From Gemmatimonadaceae bacterium (lineage in GTDB: Bacteria; Gemmatimonadota; Gemmatimonadetes; Gemmatimonadales; Gemmatimonadaceae), in the NCBI GenBank assembly GCA_025358925.1, contig JANYHT010000039.1:186001-250000 (forward strand): DNA of 64,000 nucleotides. Direction: 5' to 3'. The notes beneath the pieces were generated by a model that saw nothing but the letters and a program-made list of their open reading frames with translations, was not told the origin of the DNA and ran no database searches. Below, one piece after another: positions 17,140-26,364 of the stretch. A program made the position numbers and the translations under genes. Position 1 is the first letter of the stretch. The number at the start of each line of letters is the position of its first letter.

Positions 17140-17862
17140 TTATGCGGTCGATCGCGCGACATCAACGTACAAGAGTGCTCCACATCCCTCACACGTTTCT
17201 ATCACGACGCCGCTCGCCATTGAGGGACGTCGATTGCGCGGGATCGCCGTGTCGCAACTTCCACACGCATAGTCGGCACTGAGCGCAAAAACTGCTGCGC
17301 CGTTGCGACGACTTTGTACGCGATCATAGCGAACGAGTAACGTACGCTCAACGCCGTGTGCGGATCGCTCTCGGCGCACCCGTGCATCAGCGATTTCGCT
17401 GTCAATCGACCCGCGCTCTGCGGCGTGTGCTGTGCGCGCATCTACCTGTTCGAGCGCTAACGTGTCAATGGCACCACGGCTCAGGATGGCCGCCGTGCGC
17501 AAATCCGTGATACGCCGCGTGATGCCGAGGAGCTCACTCTCTTCGTCCGCAAGTACCTTGCGCGCGGCCTCAACCTGTGCGAGTGCCGCCGTCGCCTCTT
17601 TGAGTTTATGCGCCTGATCGAGCACCGCCAGATTTTTCTCGTGTCGCTGTCGATGTTCGACCATGCGCGCCTCGAGCACGTGCAGTCGTTCGAGTTCACG
17701 CTCTAATGCCGCCTCATTTCGTGTCGCCTCGTCCGCGACACGCTGTCTGGCCTTGTCGAGTGCCACCAATCGCGGCACCAACGCATCACGTCGCGCCTCG
17801 ATAGCACGGATCCGCTCGTCGTCCTGCTGAACGATCAATAGTGCTTCCAGCTCCGAATTCAC
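17140..17862 (-). CDS. Coiled-coil protein with C4-type zinc ribbon
   Basis: 240 residues. Residues 5-170 are a long coiled coil. The C-terminus is a four-cysteine zinc ribbon, CGSCDTAIP then CEGCGALLY, as in a widespread uncharacterised family (YbgI/CT398-like). The start is GTG at 17862 because TGGAGG lies 4 bases upstream; the longer frame to 18015 overlaps dnaG. These proteins resemble nucleic-acid-binding zinc ribbons, but the role is unknown. It lies between dnaG and recJ in a replication and repair operon. Confidence 0.82.
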   Translation of the reverse strand: MNSELEALLIVQQDDERIRAIEARRDALVPRLVALDKARQRVADEATRNEAALERELERLHVLEARMVEHRQRHEKNLAVLDQAHKLKEATAALAQVEAARKVLADEESELLGITRRITDLRTAAILSRGAIDTLALEQVDARTAHAAERGSIDSEIADARVRRERSAHGVERTLLVRYDRVQSRRNGAAVFALSADYACGSCDTAIPRNRRPSMASGVVIETCEGCGALLYVDVARSTA

Positions 17863-17890
17863 TGCGCCTCCAGAAAGTTGACCAACGTCT

Positions 17891-19831
17891 TCACCCTTTC
17901 GGTTTAGTTCGTGGGCTGCGGATCGGCAAGAGCAAACGCAGTTCTCGATCCAATTCCATCCGTTCGCGCATAAGCTCGTTCTGACGCTCAACGGTCGCAC
18001 GTGACATCTCGGCAAGTATTTCGTCCATGCGCGCTTCCAACGGTCGCGCGTTTAGTCGTGCGAGACTCATGCTGATATCGAGCGCGGCTTCGGTGGCGTT
18101 TCCCTCTGCCGTGTTGGTGAGGTCGCGCAGTGCCTGTAGCGGTTGCGCGCTCAGCCCCTCAGCAATGAACTCCAAGTCGTCGTCATGACCAGCCGAGAGC
18201 AGCGCCTGAAATACCGCGCGATAACTGAGATCTCGAAATACGTCAGACCCGTGACGTTCGGCAACGCGTTCGACCAGCGATCGATCAATCAGCATAGCGC
18301 GCAACAATGTGCGCTCGACCGGTTGGTCTTTACGCGGACGTGGCGGCACGTTAGTGGCTTGCCATTCGGGTCCCGTGACTCTCCCTCGCTTTCCCTTCCA
18401 AGCGTTGCGCGCTTGCGCGTTTGCATACGGAGAAGGAGCGGACGCAGCATCAGGCGCGCGATCCGATCCCAGCTCCGACGATGCCTCTACGGATGGTCCT
18501 GGATCACCATCGTCACGCGCTACGGCGCCACGCGCTGTTCGCGACGTTGTCGGTGGTTCGTCGGCCTCACTCGCGAGCATGTTTTTATCGAGGTGCGAGA
18601 CGTCAGCCAAGCGTGCGAGATACAATTCACGTGTGAGCGGATCTCGCGCTGCACGAATCGTTGGCAAGAGCTTGTCGATCGCGAGGCGTTGTTTCCGCAA
18701 ATTCGCAAACCATCCGAGTCGCTCAAGCACCTGCACTTGTCGATCAAAGAGATCAATGGCCTGCGCGAGCAGGGTCTCCAAGCCGCCGCGTCCATGCTTA
18801 CGCACAAAGGTGTCTGGGTCATCACCGTCAGGGAGCGTGACGACACGCACCGACGCACGATGACGCAGCAGCTCCTTCCCGGAGCGAAACGTCGCCTTCT
18901 GCCCGGCTTCATCGCTGTCATACAGTAAGAAGACTTCGGGTGCATATCGCACGAGCAATTCACCCTGCTCCTCCGTTAACGCGGTGCCAAGTGGCGCCAC
19001 GACCTCCTCAATACCCGCGAGCGCAAGACGAATCGCGTCGAGATATCCCTCGACAACGATGGCGCGACTATTCCGTCGCATTGCGTTCTTTGCCGCGTAC
19101 AAACCGTACAACGTGCGACGTTTTTGAAAGACGCCCGATTCTCCGCTATTCAGATACTTCGGTGCCTCGTCACCGAGCGCACGACCTCCGAACGCCACGT
19201 GGTGGCCAAGTTCATCCACAATAGGGAACATGATCCGACCGAAAAACCGTTGACGCGGCTCGGTCTCGCCATCACGCAAAACAAGGAGTCCGGCTTCGAG
19301 CAAACGGGCATCGTCAAAGCCGAGACCGTGCAAATAACGGCGCAGTGACTGCGGATCACGAGGCGAGAAACCAATACCGAATCGCGCGCACGCACTCTCG
19401 TCAATGCCACGTCCGCTTAAATACTCGCGCGCATCACGACCAATACTCTCAGCGGCCAGCTGCGTGCGAAACCACTCCGCGGCTGTCGCCAACACTTCCC
19501 AGTTTCGTTCATTCGGATCGGCCACGACCATGCGTGACGGCGTGTCAATCACCTCAATGCCCACTCGCTCACCGATCATCTTAATCGCGCTCGGCCAATC
19601 GAGACCAAGTCTCTTGCGCACAAATGTAAAAACGTCACCGCTTTCCGAGCAGACGAAGCAATGGTAACTGCCCTTTTTTTGCGATACCGAAAAGTTTGGT
19701 TTCGTGCCGCCGTGAAAAGGACACGCGCCTCGATAGTCCGCGCCGCTGCGCTTGAGTGGCACATACTCCGAAATGATCTGCACGATATCAGCGGCAGAGC
19801 GCACGCGCTCAACAGTTTCGTCGGAGATCAT
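17891..19831 (-). CDS. dnaG: DNA primase DnaG
   Basis: Makes RNA primers at the replication fork. 646 residues. The CHC2 zinc finger is CPFH at about 37-40 with the YHCFVC pair near 56-61. The catalytic core includes FGIGFSP and YLNSGES; the Toprim acid residues are in VVEGYLDAI and LLYDSDEAG. A low-complexity Ser/Ala/Asp linker (about 430-500) precedes the C-terminal helicase-binding domain. It follows mutS2 by 7 bases. Confidence 0.97.
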   Translation of the reverse strand: MISDETVERVRSAADIVQIISEYVPLKRSGADYRGACPFHGGTKPNFSVSQKKGSYHCFVCSESGDVFTFVRKRLGLDWPSAIKMIGERVGIEVIDTPSRMVVADPNERNWEVLATAAEWFRTQLAAESIGRDAREYLSGRGIDESACARFGIGFSPRDPQSLRRYLHGLGFDDARLLEAGLLVLRDGETEPRQRFFGRIMFPIVDELGHHVAFGGRALGDEAPKYLNSGESGVFQKRRTLYGLYAAKNAMRRNSRAIVVEGYLDAIRLALAGIEEVVAPLGTALTEEQGELLVRYAPEVFLLYDSDEAGQKATFRSGKELLRHRASVRVVTLPDGDDPDTFVRKHGRGGLETLLAQAIDLFDRQVQVLERLGWFANLRKQRLAIDKLLPTIRAARDPLTRELYLARLADVSHLDKNMLASEADEPPTTSRTARGAVARDDGDPGPSVEASSELGSDRAPDAASAPSPYANAQARNAWKGKRGRVTGPEWQATNVPPRPRKDQPVERTLLRAMLIDRSLVERVAERHGSDVFRDLSYRAVFQALLSAGHDDDLEFIAEGLSAQPLQALRDLTNTAEGNATEAALDISMSLARLNARPLEARMDEILAEMSRATVERQNELMRERMELDRELRLLLPIRSPRTKPKG

Positions 19832-19838
19832 GCGTCGA

Positions 19839-22313
19839 TCATGCCAGTTCGGCGACCGTTACGCCAGCACCACCTTCGTTCCACGCACCAAGACGGAATC
19901 CGCTGACGCGTGTGTCCTTCTTGAGCATTGCGCTCACGCGCGAGCGTAACGCACCGGTCCCTTTGCCGTGAATAATTCGCAGTTCGCGCAAGTCCGCGCG
20001 AATGGCTGTGTCGAGCGCTTGCATGACGCGCTCATCGACTTCGTCCACACGAACGCCGCGTACATCGACTTCGCGCACGGGCTCGACGTCCGGAAGATTG
20101 CCTGACAGCGACAGGCGAAACGCCGGTGGTGGTGGAGCCGCCGTGCGCGTCAACGCACTGACGGGAACGGACAACGTCATGGAACCAACTGCCACCCGTG
20201 CGTCGGTGCCGCGCACCGACACGATACGTCCGAGCTTACCGCCGAGCGTTTCGACCAACACGTCGTCGCCTGTCGTGAGCGGTGCGGCGGCACGTAATTC
20301 GGCGGCACTTGCAACGCGCACTGCTGGCACGGTACCCGGAACCGCCGCGCCGGAACGTTCTTCGCGTTGCTTCGCTGCCGTGCGTTCTCGCGCGCGAGAT
20401 TCTAGCAACGCAACGCGCCGCGCGGCTTCGCCCTGCGATGCGGCCGCTTCTTCAATCGCTCGACGTGCGGCCCGTGCCGATTCATCGAACGCGTCTGCCT
20501 GTTCGACGGCGGTCGTACGCACGTCAGCGATCGCTCGCTCCACTTCCGCGCGCGCTTCGAGGAGATACTTACGTGCATCTTGCCGCGCACTGCGCTCAAT
20601 CTCGCGTTCTCGTTCGCGCACCTTGAGTTCACGATCCGCGACCGTGGCCAATCGCGACTGAACTTTATACTGCTCGGTATCCATCAACCGTTCGCGATCG
20701 GTGAGCAGTGCTTCGCGCGCCTCAATGTCGGCCAACAACACCGCGAGGTCACGCTCTCCCGTCGGGAGTCGGTCTTCCGCCCGCTGCAGCACGTCCTCTG
20801 GCAATTGCAAACGTCGTGCAATGCTGATGCCGTAGCTGCGCCCGGGCACGCCCTTCAACAATCGATATGTTGGTGCAAGCTGCACCGCATCGAACTGCAA
20901 CGACGCATTCACCACGCCGTCAACTTCGGTGGCCAATAATTTGAGTTGGCCAAGGTGCGTGGTTGCGAGTGTGAGCGTTCCGCGTTGTGTGAGTGTTTCA
21001 AGAATAGCCCCACCAAGCGCAGCGCCCTCTGCCGGATCCGTACCCGAGCCCAATTCGTCGACCAACACCAACGATGCTGCCGACGCCATGCGCAAAATTT
21101 CCTCCAGATTTTTGACGTGCGCACTGAAGGTGGAGAGGCTCGCTTCAATGCTTTGCTCATCACCGACATCCGCAAACACATCGTCAAACACGGGGAGTCG
21201 ACTGGTCGGGCCAACGGGTGCCGGCACGCCCGCTTGCGCCATCATCGCGAGCAAACCGATGGCTTTCAGCAACACCGTCTTACCACCGGTATTGGGGCCC
21301 GAGACCAGCATCGTGCGTTCAGCGGCATGCAATGTCAAATCGAACGGCACTACGATGGTGCCGCGCGCAAGCAAGAGTGGGTGACGTCCATCAACAATCA
21401 CGAGTCCGTCAGACGCCGCACCGAACATCAGCGGCGCGCAACCATTGTCGATCGCGTATCGCGCCCGTGCGTACAACGAGTCGAGCGCGACCAGTGCATC
21501 GAACGCGCCACGCATCGTTTCGTGATACGGTCGCAGCGTTTCGGTGAGCGCCTGCAACACTCGCTCTACTTCACGTTGCTCTTCGAGCTCTAGCTCGCGC
21601 AGTCGATTCCCGAACTCAACGGCTGCTGGCGGTTCCACGAAAATCGTTTCGCCCGTACCCGAGCTGTCATGCACAATGCCGCCGACATAGCCGCGTCCAC
21701 CACGACGCATCGGCATGACCCATCGACCATTGCGAACCGTGACCGAAAGGTCACTGACTTGATGGTGTGGTTCGAGCTTGCGCATTTCGCGCTCGAGCAG
21801 CCGAACAAGTTCCCCTTCCGCTTGCCGTAGCTCTCGACGCACACGACGGAGACTCGGCGATGCATCGTCTCGTACCGTACCGTCATCAGCGATGGCCCGT
21901 GCGATGCTGTCCTCGATGGCTCGCAGGTCGACGAGCGCAACGACGAGGTGTGAGAGGAACGCGAGCACGACAGGCGGGCGACGCGGGTCGCGCAACGCAT
22001 CGCGTGTACGTCGTGACGACCGAAGCAGTGTGGCACCCTGCAACAGTTCCGTTGCGGTCCAGCTCAGCGCGCCAATACGCAATCGCTTGAGCGCGTCGGC
22101 AAGATCAGGAATTGGTTCGGCGGGCCAGCCATTTTCGGACGTGACTAATGATCGCACCGCGTTTACACGCGCGTGCTCGCCGTCAATCCAACCACGATCC
22201 GTGCGTGGCTCCAACGCACGCACGGCGGCGGCTCCCGGCGCGGAGTGCGCGCGTCCGGCCACGTGCGTCATGAGACGCGGAAAATCTAAAATACCGAGGG
22301 CGTGCGCGTTCAT
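19839..22313 (-). CDS. mutS2: Endonuclease MutS2
   Basis: MutS-like ATPase with a nuclease tail that acts on recombination intermediates or collided ribosomes. 824 residues. Walker A GPNTGGKT, Walker B LVLVDELGSGTDP, the ABC-type STFSAHVKNL, a long coiled coil (about 510-650), a KOW-like region near 690, and a C-terminal Smr domain with DVRGVRVDEV and HGKGTGALR. There is no mismatch-recognition domain, which separates it from MutS. A possible promoter lies in the gap to yqeY. Confidence 0.96.
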   Translation of the reverse strand: MNAHALGILDFPRLMTHVAGRAHSAPGAAAVRALEPRTDRGWIDGEHARVNAVRSLVTSENGWPAEPIPDLADALKRLRIGALSWTATELLQGATLLRSSRRTRDALRDPRRPPVVLAFLSHLVVALVDLRAIEDSIARAIADDGTVRDDASPSLRRVRRELRQAEGELVRLLEREMRKLEPHHQVSDLSVTVRNGRWVMPMRRGGRGYVGGIVHDSSGTGETIFVEPPAAVEFGNRLRELELEEQREVERVLQALTETLRPYHETMRGAFDALVALDSLYARARYAIDNGCAPLMFGAASDGLVIVDGRHPLLLARGTIVVPFDLTLHAAERTMLVSGPNTGGKTVLLKAIGLLAMMAQAGVPAPVGPTSRLPVFDDVFADVGDEQSIEASLSTFSAHVKNLEEILRMASAASLVLVDELGSGTDPAEGAALGGAILETLTQRGTLTLATTHLGQLKLLATEVDGVVNASLQFDAVQLAPTYRLLKGVPGRSYGISIARRLQLPEDVLQRAEDRLPTGERDLAVLLADIEAREALLTDRERLMDTEQYKVQSRLATVADRELKVREREREIERSARQDARKYLLEARAEVERAIADVRTTAVEQADAFDESARAARRAIEEAAASQGEAARRVALLESRARERTAAKQREERSGAAVPGTVPAVRVASAAELRAAAPLTTGDDVLVETLGGKLGRIVSVRGTDARVAVGSMTLSVPVSALTRTAAPPPPAFRLSLSGNLPDVEPVREVDVRGVRVDEVDERVMQALDTAIRADLRELRIIHGKGTGALRSRVSAMLKKDTRVSGFRLGAWNEGGAGVTVAELA

Positions 22314-22384
22314 CGGGATAGCGGGGTGCCGAAGCCAAAAACCCGAACCGGCGTATACGCAGGTCCGGGATCAGGCAAAGCTGC

Positions 22385-22413
22385 TTCGTAGATCAGAGTG
22401 CTGTCGCTGTCAA
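22385..22413 (-). promoter_or_regulatory. Possible promoter for mutS2-dnaG
   Basis: TTGACA, a 17-base spacer and TACGAA, placed at the yqeY stop and about 70 bases before mutS2. The -35 is perfect; the -10 matches at three positions. It may allow mutS2-dnaG expression apart from rpsU. Confidence 0.35.
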
Positions 22414-22874
22414 CCGCGCGCGAGTTCTTCGCGAGCTATCGAATTGATCGTGCTGCCATCAGCGCGCCCTTTAAAGAGAGGCATCACGCGCGCCATCACC
22501 GCGCCGACGTTGGTTGCGCCTCCAGCAATTGCCTCGCGAATCGCCGCGCGAAGTTCGTCCGGATTCACTTGGGCAGGCAAATACGCTTCGAGGGCTAGCG
22601 CTTCGGCCTGCTCCTTATCGGCGAGATCAGTTCGCCCCGCTTTACCGTACAGTTCGACCGATTCTTTGCGCTTTTTTATACCCTTTCGAATGACGTCAAC
22701 CACGTCTTCGTCGACCGCATCACGTCGTAGCTCAATCTCGCGGTTTTTGACTTCCGAGATAACCATGCCAAGCAGGAGCAACTGATTCTTGTCTTGCGCA
22801 CGTCGAGCCGATGTTTGATCCGCTTGCAACCGCACAAGCAGCGCAGCGCCGCCAGCGGTCACGAGGAAACTCAA
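22410..22874 (-). CDS. YqeY/GatB-tail domain protein
   Basis: About 154 residues. The YqeY fold, related to the tail domain of GatB, has [26 protein letters not shown] and [12 protein letters not shown]. It may bind tRNA or ribosomes; the function is not established. The frame opens with TTG at 22874 overlapping the rpsU stop (TTGA). GTG at 22862 or 22835 would give a better family N-terminus (RLQAD...). rpsU-yqeY pairs occur in several phyla. Confidence 0.88.
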   Translation of the reverse strand: MSFLVTAGGAALLVRLQADQTSARRAQDKNQLLLLGMVISEVKNREIELRRDAVDEDVVDVIRKGIKKRKESVELYGKAGRTDLADKEQAEALALEAYLPAQVNPDELRAAIREAIAGGATNVGAVMARVMPLFKGRADGSTINSIAREELARG

Positions 22875-23059
22875 CCCTGACGCGTGCGACGATTTTTACG
22901 AACAGCCGCGTTCATTTTGCGCTTGCGACGCTCGGATGGCTTTTCATAGTGACGATGCTTGCGCAGATCGGACAGGATACCGGCCTTCTCGCACTTCTTC
23001 TTGAAGCGCTTAAGGGCCCGCTCAAAATTCTCGTCCTCGTGGATGATGACTTCGGACAA
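22871..23059 (-). CDS. rpsU: 30S ribosomal protein S21 (bS21), TTG start
   Basis: 62 residues, [21 protein letters not shown] then a Lys/Arg-rich tail with [14 protein letters not shown], typical of bS21, which touches the 3' end of 16S rRNA near the anti-Shine-Dalgarno. I start at TTG 23059: AGGGAG lies 9 bases upstream and the family begins at this point. A longer frame to 23116 is leader. First gene of the rpsU-yqeY-mutS2-dnaG series. Confidence 0.93.
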   Translation of the reverse strand: MSEVIIHEDENFERALKRFKKKCEKAGILSDLRKHRHYEKPSERRKRKMNAAVRKNRRTRQG

Positions 23060-23204
23060 ACTCGATCTCTCCCTGGGGGTCCCGTTCACTGCTCTCGCAC
23101 GAGGCGGCAAGAACACAGCGGCAGGAAACGCGGCTCGCGCGATCGCTCACGGCAGGAGGTGCCGAGGGCTTCGCGCGTCCTAAGTAAAGGCACGACAGCC
23201 TTGT

Positions 23205-23233
23205 ATCTTACCTATAGTCGGCGAGACGGTCAA
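23205..23233 (-). promoter_or_regulatory. Sigma-70-type promoter for rpsU
   Basis: TTGACC, 17-base spacer, TAAGAT, between the HIT stop (23245) and rpsU. It leaves a leader of about 140 bases before the TTG start, which is gene-free. Confidence 0.6.
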
Positions 23234-23244
23234 GGCGCTTCCGC

Positions 23245-23586
23245 CTATCCAGGCGGCCAATGCATCGCCCGACCGCCCAGCACGTGCGCGTGTAGATGGG
23301 ACACCGACTGCCCCCCGTCGGCACCCGTATTCAGTACCAGCCGAAACCCAGACCCCGCCACACCTTCGGCGCGGGCAACTTCGATCGCCAGTTGCATCAC
23401 CGCGTTCATTGGCGCCGGGTCTGTGGCCTCGAGCATGGACTCGACGTGGGCACGAGGGATCACCAAAACGTGAACGGGCGCCTGCGGGTGGATGTCCCGG
23501 AATGCAACCGCCAGCGCATTCTCTGCCACAAATAACACGGGAACATCGCCTCGCGCGATACGACAAAACAGGCAATCGTCACTCAT
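23245..23586 (-). CDS. HIT-family protein
   Basis: 113 residues from ATG 23586. CLFCRIARGDVP at the N-terminus and the histidine triad HLHAHVLGG near the C-terminus mark the HinT-like group of nucleoside phosphoramidases or nucleotide hydrolases. It overlaps the end of rsmE by 8 bases, so it is probably co-translated. The natural substrate is unknown. Confidence 0.92.
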   Translation of the reverse strand: MSDDCLFCRIARGDVPVLFVAENALAVAFRDIHPQAPVHVLVIPRAHVESMLEATDPAPMNAVMQLAIEVARAEGVAGSGFRLVLNTGADGGQSVSHLHAHVLGGRAMHWPPG

Positions 23587-24349
23587 CAACCATGCTCCGC
23601 GTTGGAAAGGAGACCGCGCTTCTTGCAATGGCGAGTGCTGCGATACCCGCCGTTTCAAAGCGCAAAATTGTAGGTCCTAATCGTGCGCGGCGAAAACCGG
23701 CTGCTTCGAGTGCGGCAAGTTCGTCGTCTTCGATTCCCCCTTCCGGACCGAGGGCAATCACCACCGGCGCTGCGTTCGCATGCACCGCATCGCCCATCGG
23801 CATTCCGCGCAGATCTAACACCAATCGATTCCCGGGCGGCGACGCCAAGAGTGCGCGTTCGAGATTGGCCTCCGGAAATAGCTGGGGCAGCCAAGCGCCC
23901 TCGGATTGCGCGAGCGCGCCTTCCATCCGAGTGCGCACTTTCGTTTGAAATGTAAGTCCTTCGCCTCGCGGTAATACACTGCGTGAGCGCCGCCAGAGCA
24001 CTGGTCGCCAGCTCGTACACGCCAATTCACATGCCTTTTCGGCCAACCACAACATGCGATCTCGATCGGCGACAGGCACCAGCAAGTGCACCGCAGGCAC
24101 TAGATCGACGATGCGCAATTCTTCGACGTCAATCACCGCCTGCGACTTGGTCAAGCGCACGATTCGCCCTGAGCCAATGCGACCCTGCCCATCGCGCAGT
24201 CCCACGATGGCGCCGATTTCGAGCCGCAACACGCGCATGTGCCGTGCGGCCTGCTCGTCAAGCGCGCAACTATTGCCAACCGCAAATGCGTCTGCGGTGA
24301 CAAACGTTGGCTTGCCGGCTGCTAGGCCCGCGCGATCGACGCCGACCAC
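23579..24349 (-). CDS. rsmE: 16S rRNA U1498 N3-methyltransferase RsmE
   Basis: 256 residues. The N-terminal PUA-like part has DEQAARHMRVLRLEIGAIVGLRDG. The SPOUT knot has VIALGPEGGIEDDELAAL and RLGPTILRFETAG. The start is GTG 24349, inside the prmA end: GAGGA lies 7 bases upstream and no ATG fits. The pairing prmA-rsmE is very common. Confidence 0.93.
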   Translation of the reverse strand: MVGVDRAGLAAGKPTFVTADAFAVGNSCALDEQAARHMRVLRLEIGAIVGLRDGQGRIGSGRIVRLTKSQAVIDVEELRIVDLVPAVHLLVPVADRDRMLWLAEKACELACTSWRPVLWRRSRSVLPRGEGLTFQTKVRTRMEGALAQSEGAWLPQLFPEANLERALLASPPGNRLVLDLRGMPMGDAVHANAAPVVIALGPEGGIEDDELAALEAAGFRRARLGPTILRFETAGIAALAIARSAVSFPTRSMVDE

Positions 24350-25173
24350 CAGATGTCCTCGGCATCTCCGGTGAGCACCGTCCAACCCGTTGTGTGCAGA
24401 TACTGCAACATTTGGTCGCGCTCTTCCAACAGAATCCCGCTGATGATCACCCCACCATCGGGCGTGATCGACGCGGCAATAATTGGCAACAGCTCGACCA
24501 ACACCGACGAGATGATGTTGGCCAACACGACGCGTACCGGGGCAAGTAACGGCAACATTGCTGCCGCATCCGCTTCGAACAAATGCACCTGTCCAACCAC
24601 GTCATTGCGTTCCACGTTTTCCTGCGCATTTGTCGTCGCCTCGCCATCAAGTTCCACCGCATACACACGAAGTGCCCCGAGTTTTGCTGCGGCGATGCTT
24701 AGCACTGCACTACCAGAGCCCAAATCCGCAACAACATCCCCGACGCGCAGCACCGCCGGGAGCAATCGCACAACGCCACGGGTGGTCGCGTGATCGCCCG
24801 TGCCGAAGGCCATCCCAGGATCGATAAGAATCGTACGCGACGGATCGCGACCCTCGGCGAGCCACGGAGGGGCAATAGTGAGCGCACCCAATTCGTGCAC
24901 TCCTATTCGCGTCTTCCACGCCTCGCTCCAATTGATGTCCGCGACCGCTGCCGTTTCGATGATCACATTACTGTCCGCCAGCGACAACGCCTCATGCACG
25001 GCAACTAAATCAGTGCCGGGCGCGAAGTGCGTCACGAGTGAGGTGCCATCTTCGTGTACGCCTTGCGCGCCGACCGCAAAGAGCGCCGCGAGACATGCAC
25101 GTCGCGCGCTCTCGCTCTCCGCAGATGGACGCGCTCGCACGCTTGTCCAGGTCACCCCATCGTTATGCGCCAA
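24322..25173 (-). CDS. prmA: Ribosomal protein L11 methyltransferase PrmA
   Basis: 283 residues. The N-terminal domain ends with NWSEAWKT; the catalytic part has DPGMAFGTGDHATTRG, SAM motif VVADLGSGSAVLSIAAAKLGA, and VVLANIISSVLVELLP. The start overlaps the dnaJ stop by 11 bases. Methylates L11 near the GTPase centre in known bacteria. Confidence 0.95.
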   Translation of the reverse strand: MAHNDGVTWTSVRARPSAESESARRACLAALFAVGAQGVHEDGTSLVTHFAPGTDLVAVHEALSLADSNVIIETAAVADINWSEAWKTRIGVHELGALTIAPPWLAEGRDPSRTILIDPGMAFGTGDHATTRGVVRLLPAVLRVGDVVADLGSGSAVLSIAAAKLGALRVYAVELDGEATTNAQENVERNDVVGQVHLFEADAAAMLPLLAPVRVVLANIISSVLVELLPIIAASITPDGGVIISGILLEERDQMLQYLHTTGWTVLTGDAEDIWWSASIARA

Positions 25174-26293
25174 GGGCTTCCTTCATCCTGGACCAAATGC
25201 TCTTTTCGCGCTGCGGTGGCGCCTGCCCCTGCAATGACGACAACTGTTTGATCAATTCCTCTTCCTCGGCCTGCAGCGCCTGCGGCGTCCACAGCTGCAC
25301 TTTGACATGCAAGTCACCCACGCCGGTGGCGTTCACGCGCGGCAACCCGCGTCCACGCAGATGAAAAACCGCGCCGCTTTGCGTACCCGTCGGGACTCGC
25401 AGCGACAAATCGCTGAGCACACCCGGCACGCGAATGTCGGCTCCGAATACCAACTGCGGATACGTCACGAGTGCTTCGCAAAAGAGATCTTCGCCATCGC
25501 GATCAAAGCGTTCATCATCCTCCACTTCGAACACAACCAGGACGTCGCCACGCGTACCGCCGCGCGGTCCGATGTTGCCCGATCCGCGCATCGTCATATA
25601 CTGGCCCGTCGCTACGCCAGCAGGCACCGCAATCTTGAGCGTCCGTTCCGCTCGCGCACGTCCTTCGCCACGACATTTCTTGCACGGCGCCGACACTACC
25701 ACGCCCTCACCTGCGCACGTTGGACACGGCGCAACCGACACAAACTGTCCAAAGAACGAACGCTGCGCGCGTCGCACTTCACCGGCGCCACCACACGTTG
25801 CGCACGTCTGTGGTTTGGTGCCCGGTTCCGCGCCCGACCCCTCGCACTTATCGCACGCTTCGAGCACCTTGAGAACGACCGTTTTCTCAACGCCCATCGC
25901 CACTTCCGCGAGCGTAAGTGCGAGCGGCAACTTGATGTCAGCACCTGCGCGTGGGCCCGAGCGTCGGCCGGCAGCATTGCCACCAAACAGATCACCGAAT
26001 CCCCCAAAGTCGCGCATGAAAATGTTCAGCGCATCCGATAGGTCGACATGTTGGTAGTTGGCTTGCGAGCTACCGCGCAATCCTGCCTCGCCGTATCGAT
26101 CATACGCGGCGCGTTTTTGCGGATCGCGCAGCGCGTCGTACGCTTCGGTAATTGTCTTAAACTTCTCTTCGGAGTCTTTTGAACCGCCATTCCGATCGGG
26201 ATGCCACTGCATCGCCAGTCGTCGGTATGACTGCTTGATGTCGTCGTCGGAAGCATCGCGCGGCACATCGAGCACCGCGTAAAAATCGGCCAT
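25163..26293 (-). CDS. dnaJ: Chaperone DnaJ (Hsp40)
   Basis: 376 residues. J domain with YRRLAMQWHPDRNGG (HPD), Gly/Phe region, four CxxCxGxG repeats (CDKCEGSG, CATCGGAG, CPTCAGEG, CKKCRGEG) and the C-terminal substrate-binding domains with VFHLRGRGLP. Start ATG 26293 is the family N-terminus MADFYAVLDV. It sits between hrcA and prmA without dnaK or grpE in the window. Confidence 0.95.
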   Translation of the reverse strand: MADFYAVLDVPRDASDDDIKQSYRRLAMQWHPDRNGGSKDSEEKFKTITEAYDALRDPQKRAAYDRYGEAGLRGSSQANYQHVDLSDALNIFMRDFGGFGDLFGGNAAGRRSGPRAGADIKLPLALTLAEVAMGVEKTVVLKVLEACDKCEGSGAEPGTKPQTCATCGGAGEVRRAQRSFFGQFVSVAPCPTCAGEGVVVSAPCKKCRGEGRARAERTLKIAVPAGVATGQYMTMRGSGNIGPRGGTRGDVLVVFEVEDDERFDRDGEDLFCEALVTYPQLVFGADIRVPGVLSDLSLRVPTGTQSGAVFHLRGRGLPRVNATGVGDLHVKVQLWTPQALQAEEEELIKQLSSLQGQAPPQREKSIWSRMKEALGA

Positions 26294-26364
26294 GTAGAAA
26301 TCCCAGGAAGGCAACGTCGTAGCACCATCGCCGGTGGAGCAAGAGTAACCGGCGACGGACTTCG

